NCBI GenBank assembly: GCA_947470185.1
Contig: CANIRZ010000018.1
Coordinates: 1 to 39,475 of the forward strand
Direction of reading: 5' to 3'
DNA: 39,475 bases
DNA from: Sphingomonadales bacterium
GTDB lineage: Bacteria; Pseudomonadota; Alphaproteobacteria; Sphingomonadales; Sphingomonadaceae
The first letter of the stretch is position 1, and every line of letters starts with the position of its first letter. Below the pieces are notes generated by a model. That model saw nothing but the letters and a program-made list of their open reading frames with translations. It ran no database searches and was not told the DNA's origin. This document shows, piece by piece, positions 35,597 through 39,475 of the stretch. A program made the translations under genes and the position numbers.

Positions 35597-36337
35597 ATGG
35601 CGACCAAAAAAACACGACTGGATCAGATCATCGTTGATCGCGGCCTTGCCGAAAGCAAGACCCGCGCGCAGGCGCTGGTGATGGCGGGTCATGTCTATAT
35701 TGGTGAGGCAAAAGCGCAAAAGCCAGGACAGCAAATTGCCGAGGATGCGGACATCAGCGTTCGAGGCAGCGACCACCCATGGGTCTCACGCGGCGGTATC
35801 AAGCTCGCCCATGCGCTTGAGGTTTTCGCGATCAATGTGACCGGCAATGTTGCAATCGATGTCGGTTCATCAACCGGTGGCTTTACCGATGTGCTGCTGA
35901 CGCATGGCACGGCGCGCGTTTATGCCGTCGATAGCGGCACAAACCAGTTGGCGTGGAAGCTACGCCAAGACCCCCGCGTAATCGTCCATGAACAGACGAG
36001 CGCACGCATTTTAACCGAAGCGCATATATCAGAACCCGTCGACCTCATTGTATGCGATGCAAGCTTCATCGGGCTTGCCAAAGTGCTCGATCGGCCGCTC
36101 ACCTTCGCCAAGGTCGGCGCGCAGTTGATTGCGCTCATCAAGCCGCAGTTTGAGGCTGGACGCGAAGAAGTTGGCAAGGGCGGTGTGGTCAGGGACCCAG
36201 ACGTCCACGCACGCGTTTGCAACGAGATTAAAATGTGGTTGGTCGAAAAAAATTGGACAGTGCACGGGCTCACCACCAGCCCCATCACCGGGCCGCAAGG
36301 CAATGTTGAATTTTTGGTATGGGCGCAGAATAACTAG
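35597..36337 (+). CDS. tlyA: TlyA-family rRNA 2'-O-methyltransferase
   Basis: A 246-residue protein with an N-terminal S4 RNA-binding domain (about 1-65) and an FtsJ-like methyltransferase domain. The SAM motif is IDVGSSTGGF (87-96), and Asp154 in VCDASF and Lys182 in LIKPQFE are catalytic-site residues. TlyA proteins methylate 16S and 23S rRNA and were once annotated as hemolysins. I chose the ATG at 35597 to match family N-termini; an upstream in-frame ATG at 35546 adds 17 unlikely residues. Confidence 0.94.
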   Translation: MATKKTRLDQIIVDRGLAESKTRAQALVMAGHVYIGEAKAQKPGQQIAEDADISVRGSDHPWVSRGGIKLAHALEVFAINVTGNVAIDVGSSTGGFTDVLLTHGTARVYAVDSGTNQLAWKLRQDPRVIVHEQTSARILTEAHISEPVDLIVCDASFIGLAKVLDRPLTFAKVGAQLIALIKPQFEAGREEVGKGGVVRDPDVHARVCNEIKMWLVEKNWTVHGLTTSPITGPQGNVEFLVWAQNN

Positions 36338-36365
36338 CGCTCCAGTCGTCATCAGGGACTTACAT

Positions 36366-39023
36366 ATGAAAATCCGTTCTATCTTGGCAGCGTCGGCTGC
36401 GTTTCTGGTCCTCACCCCGATCAGCCAAATTCAGGCTGCGCCAGCCAAGCAGTTTGCGGCTCAACTCGTGCCCTCCCAATTGCCGCGCAATGCTGTGCCT
36501 ACGCATTACGCCATTACCGTCACGCCCGATGCGGAAAAGCTGCGCTATGACGGCAAAGTACGGATTGAGTTTCAGCTGAAAAGCGCAAGCAAAACCATTA
36601 CCCTAAACGCCGCCGACATCGAATTTCGGGCGGTTAGCGTCGCGGCTGGCCGCGCGGCGGCCATGCCAGCCACGGCCTCCGTCAACGCAGCCGCACAAAC
36701 CGCCACGATCGATTTTGGTCGCACACTTACAGCGGGCCGTTACACCTTGTTCATTGATTACGCTGGCAAGATTTTACAGCAAGCAAATGGCATCTTTGCG
36801 CTCGATTACAAAGACCCAATGGGCGCTGAAAAGCGCGCGATATTCACGCAATTTGAAGCGCCGGATGCGCGCCGCTTCGTACCAAGCTGGGATGAGCCAA
36901 GCTACAAGGCGACGTTTGACCTAACAGTCAATGTTCCAGCAGACCAGATGGCGGTCAGCAACATGCCCGTCGCGGCGCGCCGTGACTTAGGCAATGGCAG
37001 GGCCGAAGTCCGCTTTGGCACTACACCCAAAATGTCGACCTATTTGTTGTTTTTCGGAATGGGCGAATTTGACCGCATTACGAAACAAGTCGGTCCAACC
37101 GAAGTTGGCGTCGTGGTCGGTAAGGGCAATGGACCAAAGGGCCAATATGCGCTTGATGCGTCGGCCAAGCTTGTCGGCTATTATAACGAATATTTTGACA
37201 CGCCCTATCCGCTGCCAAAGCTCGATAATGTAGCCGGCCCCGGACAAAGCCAGTTTTTCAGCGCTATGGAAAATTGGGGCGCCATCTTTACCTTCGAACG
37301 CGTCTTGTTGAACGATTCAAAAATCACCAGCGCCCGCACCCGCCAAGGCATCTTTGCAACGGACGCCCATGAAATTGCACACCAGTGGTTCGGCAATCTC
37401 GTAACCATGGCGTGGTGGGATGACTTGTGGCTCAACGAAGGTTTTGCGAGCTGGATGGAAAGCAAGGCGACCGCGCATTTCAACCCTGAATGGCAAAGCA
37501 ACCTGGACCGCGTCAATGGCCGCGAGGGTGCAATGGGCCTGGATGCCTATGTGACAACGCATCCAGTGATCCAGAAGATCAGCACCGTTGAGCAAACAAG
37601 CCAGGCGTTTGATACCATCACGTACCAAAAGGGTGAGGCTGTCATCACCATGTTGGAGGCTTTTGCTGGCGAGGATATATGGCGCAATGGCCTGCGCGCT
37701 TATATGAAAAAGCATGCATATGGTAACACCCGCACTGACGATCTGTGGACTGCGGTCGAAGCCGCTGGGGCCAAGGGGCTCGTAAAGATTGCGCATGACT
37801 TCACCCGCCAACCGGGCGTCCCGTTGATCAGCGTGGATAGCGCGCAGTGCGTAAATGGCATGACGCAACTTGCGTTAAGCCAAAGCGAATTTTCGCGTGA
37901 CCGCAAAACGGCAACAGCCGCCACGCCGCAACGCTGGAATGTCCCCGTTATTGCTCAAATAGTTGGCAACGCGACCGCAACAACAATTGTTTCAGGCGGT
38001 GCTGGCAATATTACCCTTCCAGGCTGCGGCGCAGTTTTGGTGAATGCAGGGCAAAGCGGATATTACCGCGTGCTGTATACACCCGATATGATGGCGGCGC
38101 TAAAGGACGCCTTTCCGAAGCTGGCACCCATCGACCAATTGGGTCTTTTGAACGATAGCCAAAGCCTCGCTTATGGAGCGTACCAGCCCGTCCGCACGGC
38201 ACTTGAGCTTGTGGATGCGGAGCCTGCTGGCGCCAGCCAGCGCGTGACCGAAGACAATGTTGCGACCTTTGCCTATCTGTATGGGCTTTATAACAAAGAC
38301 GCAGCACGCCAGGCAAAGCTTGCAGCGATGGCCACACAGCGTTTTGGTCCTGTCCTCAACAGGCTTGGGATGAAGCAGAATGTGTCTGACAGCACGCTCG
38401 ATGCGAACCTGCGTAGCGCCCTTATAAGCACGCTGGGATACATGGGCGACGCCAACGTAGTTGCGGAGGCCAATCGGCTGTTTAATACGCTTGATGCCGA
38501 TCCAGCGGCGCTGGATGGCCCATTGCGGACAACATGGCTTGGCGTGGTGGCGCGGAATGCGGACCAAGCCGCTTGGAACAAGCTACGCATGCTCGGCCAA
38601 AGGGCAGAAAGCCAGTTGGTCAAATCCAGCATGTACCGTTTGCTTGGTGCCTCACGTGATATTGCGCTTGCCAACCAAGCTCTGGCGCTCGCCCTCACTC
38701 CGGAACCGGGTGCAACATTGAGTGCAGCCATGATTGGCTCAGTTGCCGGAGAGCACCCTGACCTCGCCGTTGATTTTGCCCTTGCCAATCGTGCGGCTGT
38801 GGAGGCGTTGGTAGACGTATCGTCCACGTCCGAGTTCATTCCCGGTCTGGCCAATGGTTCGTCCGATCCGGCGATGGTGGCCAAGCTGACCACCTATGCC
38901 GAAGCACATCTGAAGCCTGAATCACGCAAGCCTGTGGAACAGACGATTGTGGCGATACAGACGCGTATAACATCGCAGCCCCGCATCCGGTCCGAGGTCA
39001 GTAATTGGCTGGACGCAAAATAA
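36366..39023 (+). CDS. Secreted M1-family aminopeptidase
   Basis: An 885-residue gluzincin. A signal peptide ends SQIQA-A (about residue 24). The zinc motif HEIAHQWFGN covers 335-344, with the distal ligand Glu358 in LNEGFAS and the transition-state Tyr420 in ITYQKGEAV. The exopeptidase motif is SAMENWG (299-305) instead of the usual GAMEN. It removes N-terminal residues from peptides, probably in the periplasm. The ATG at 36366 has AGGGA seven bases upstream and begins a clean signal; the longer frame into tlyA is not real. The gap to tlyA is 28 bases. Confidence 0.95.
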   Translation: MKIRSILAASAAFLVLTPISQIQAAPAKQFAAQLVPSQLPRNAVPTHYAITVTPDAEKLRYDGKVRIEFQLKSASKTITLNAADIEFRAVSVAAGRAAAMPATASVNAAAQTATIDFGRTLTAGRYTLFIDYAGKILQQANGIFALDYKDPMGAEKRAIFTQFEAPDARRFVPSWDEPSYKATFDLTVNVPADQMAVSNMPVAARRDLGNGRAEVRFGTTPKMSTYLLFFGMGEFDRITKQVGPTEVGVVVGKGNGPKGQYALDASAKLVGYYNEYFDTPYPLPKLDNVAGPGQSQFFSAMENWGAIFTFERVLLNDSKITSARTRQGIFATDAHEIAHQWFGNLVTMAWWDDLWLNEGFASWMESKATAHFNPEWQSNLDRVNGREGAMGLDAYVTTHPVIQKISTVEQTSQAFDTITYQKGEAVITMLEAFAGEDIWRNGLRAYMKKHAYGNTRTDDLWTAVEAAGAKGLVKIAHDFTRQPGVPLISVDSAQCVNGMTQLALSQSEFSRDRKTATAATPQRWNVPVIAQIVGNATATTIVSGGAGNITLPGCGAVLVNAGQSGYYRVLYTPDMMAALKDAFPKLAPIDQLGLLNDSQSLAYGAYQPVRTALELVDAEPAGASQRVTEDNVATFAYLYGLYNKDAARQAKLAAMATQRFGPVLNRLGMKQNVSDSTLDANLRSALISTLGYMGDANVVAEANRLFNTLDADPAALDGPLRTTWLGVVARNADQAAWNKLRMLGQRAESQLVKSSMYRLLGASRDIALANQALALALTPEPGATLSAAMIGSVAGEHPDLAVDFALANRAAVEALVDVSSTSEFIPGLANGSSDPAMVAKLTTYAEAHLKPESRKPVEQTIVAIQTRITSQPRIRSEVSNWLDAK

Positions 39024-39050
39024 GGCCGTCAAAAACTAAGCCGCCCGGCG

Positions 39051-39475
39051 TCAGTCCTTGTACATTGCATTGACGCGCGCGGTGTAACGTTCGCGAATGA
39101 TATGACGCCGGATTTTCATGCTCGGCGTCATTTCGCCATTCTCGATAGAAAACGGTTCATCGGTAAACTCAAACTGGCGCACCTTTTCAGTCACGGAAAC
39201 GTCTGCGTTTACGCGGTCAACTGCAGCGCGCACAGCGGCGCGGAACTGCGGATTGGCTTGCAGCTCGGTAAAATCAAATTTAATGTCCTGCCCATGCGCC
39301 CATTCCAGCGCCCATTCGGGGTCGGGTACAATCAGCCCGACAATATACGGACGCTTGTCACCTGACACCATCGCTTGCAAAATTTCAGGCTGAAGCGTCA
39401 GCATACCCTCGATCTTTTGCGGTGCGATGTTGTCACCCTTGTCATTTACGATCAGGTCTTTTTTGCGGTCCGTAA
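39051..39475 (-). CDS. Long-chain acyl-CoA synthetase, C-terminal part (cut by window edge)
   Basis: The frame is open to the window end and reads TDRKKDLIVNDKGDNIAPQKIE, the hinge and C-terminal lobe of FadD15-like AMP-forming acyl-CoA synthetases. KRPYIVGLIVPD and a final EMTPSMKIRRHII follow. These activate fatty acids to acyl-CoA through an acyl-adenylate. The N-terminal adenylation domain lies outside the window. It is convergent with the M1 peptidase gene. Confidence 0.9.
   Translation of the reverse strand, partial: TDRKKDLIVNDKGDNIAPQKIEGMLTLQPEILQAMVSGDKRPYIVGLIVPDPEWALEWAHGQDIKFDFTELQANPQFRAAVRAAVDRVNADVSVTEKVRQFEFTDEPFSIENGEMTPSMKIRRHIIRERYTARVNAMYKD

Noticed and set aside
1-39475. 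tRNA genes, CRISPR arrays, insertion sequences or prophage
   Set aside because: I saw no cloverleaf sequence, spaced direct repeats, transposase or phage proteins; gene packing leaves little room for them.

Overview
The window looks like chromosome of a moderate-GC alphaproteobacterium, most likely a sphingomonad. This rests on the fab(D)-fabG-acpP-fabF-mltG order, a large TonB-dependent receptor as the outer-membrane importer, and the general look of the proteins (PriA, NadA/NadC, PrfA/HisS, SppA, TlyA, secreted M1 and M61 peptidases). The assignment is an inference from gene content, not from a marker comparison. I see no insertion sequence, prophage, CRISPR array, rRNA or tRNA.

Layout. 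1-4343 (+): end of a probable fabD, a crotonase-family gene, fabG, acpP (followed by a strong terminator), fabF and mltG. 4347-6293 (-): secreted alkylsulfatase. 6389-8566 (-): priA. 8708-11814 (+): transaldolase, folE, nadC and an RNase T2-family protein with altered catalytic residues. 11811-17424 (-): a tightly packed run of PBP1-type penicillin-binding protein, a membrane-tethered trypsin-like protease, an orphan solute-binding lipoprotein and a DUF4112 membrane protein. 17596-18588 (-): nadA. 18770-19714 (-): metallo-beta-lactamase-fold hydrolase.

19832-27502 is the most interesting block. A TonB-dependent receptor (-) is divergent from a four-gene operon (+): sulfoquinovosidase, LacI-type regulator, aldo/keto reductase and SsuD-like flavin monooxygenase. 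The three junctions are all ATGA stop/start overlaps. The glycosidase carries the sulfoquinovose-recognition residues (K251, E276, R289, W292, Y498). The monooxygenase keeps the SsuD sulfonate-site residues (R225, H227, R297, Y331). Together they read as a compact oxidative sulfoquinovose pathway (sulfo-SMO type): the glycosidase frees sulfoquinovose, the monooxygenase oxidatively removes sulfite to give 6-dehydroglucose, and the reductase makes glucose. Here it is paired with a TonB receptor instead of the ABC importer of the Agrobacterium system, and without a flavin reductase in the window. A 16-bp inverted repeat exactly fills the -35/-10 spacer of a candidate receptor promoter.

27499-29795 (-): prfA and hisS, joined by a TTGA overlap. 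29875-32680 (+): M61 peptidase, inorganic pyrophosphatase and a small lipoprotein. 32701-34880 (-): sppA, preceded by a structured leader or small-RNA locus with a near-perfect ribosome binding site, an 18-codon ORF and a strong terminator. 35020-35547 (-): proline-rich lipoprotein. 35597-39023 (+): tlyA and an M1 aminopeptidase. 39051-39475 (-): the C-terminal end of a long-chain acyl-CoA synthetase, cut by the window edge.
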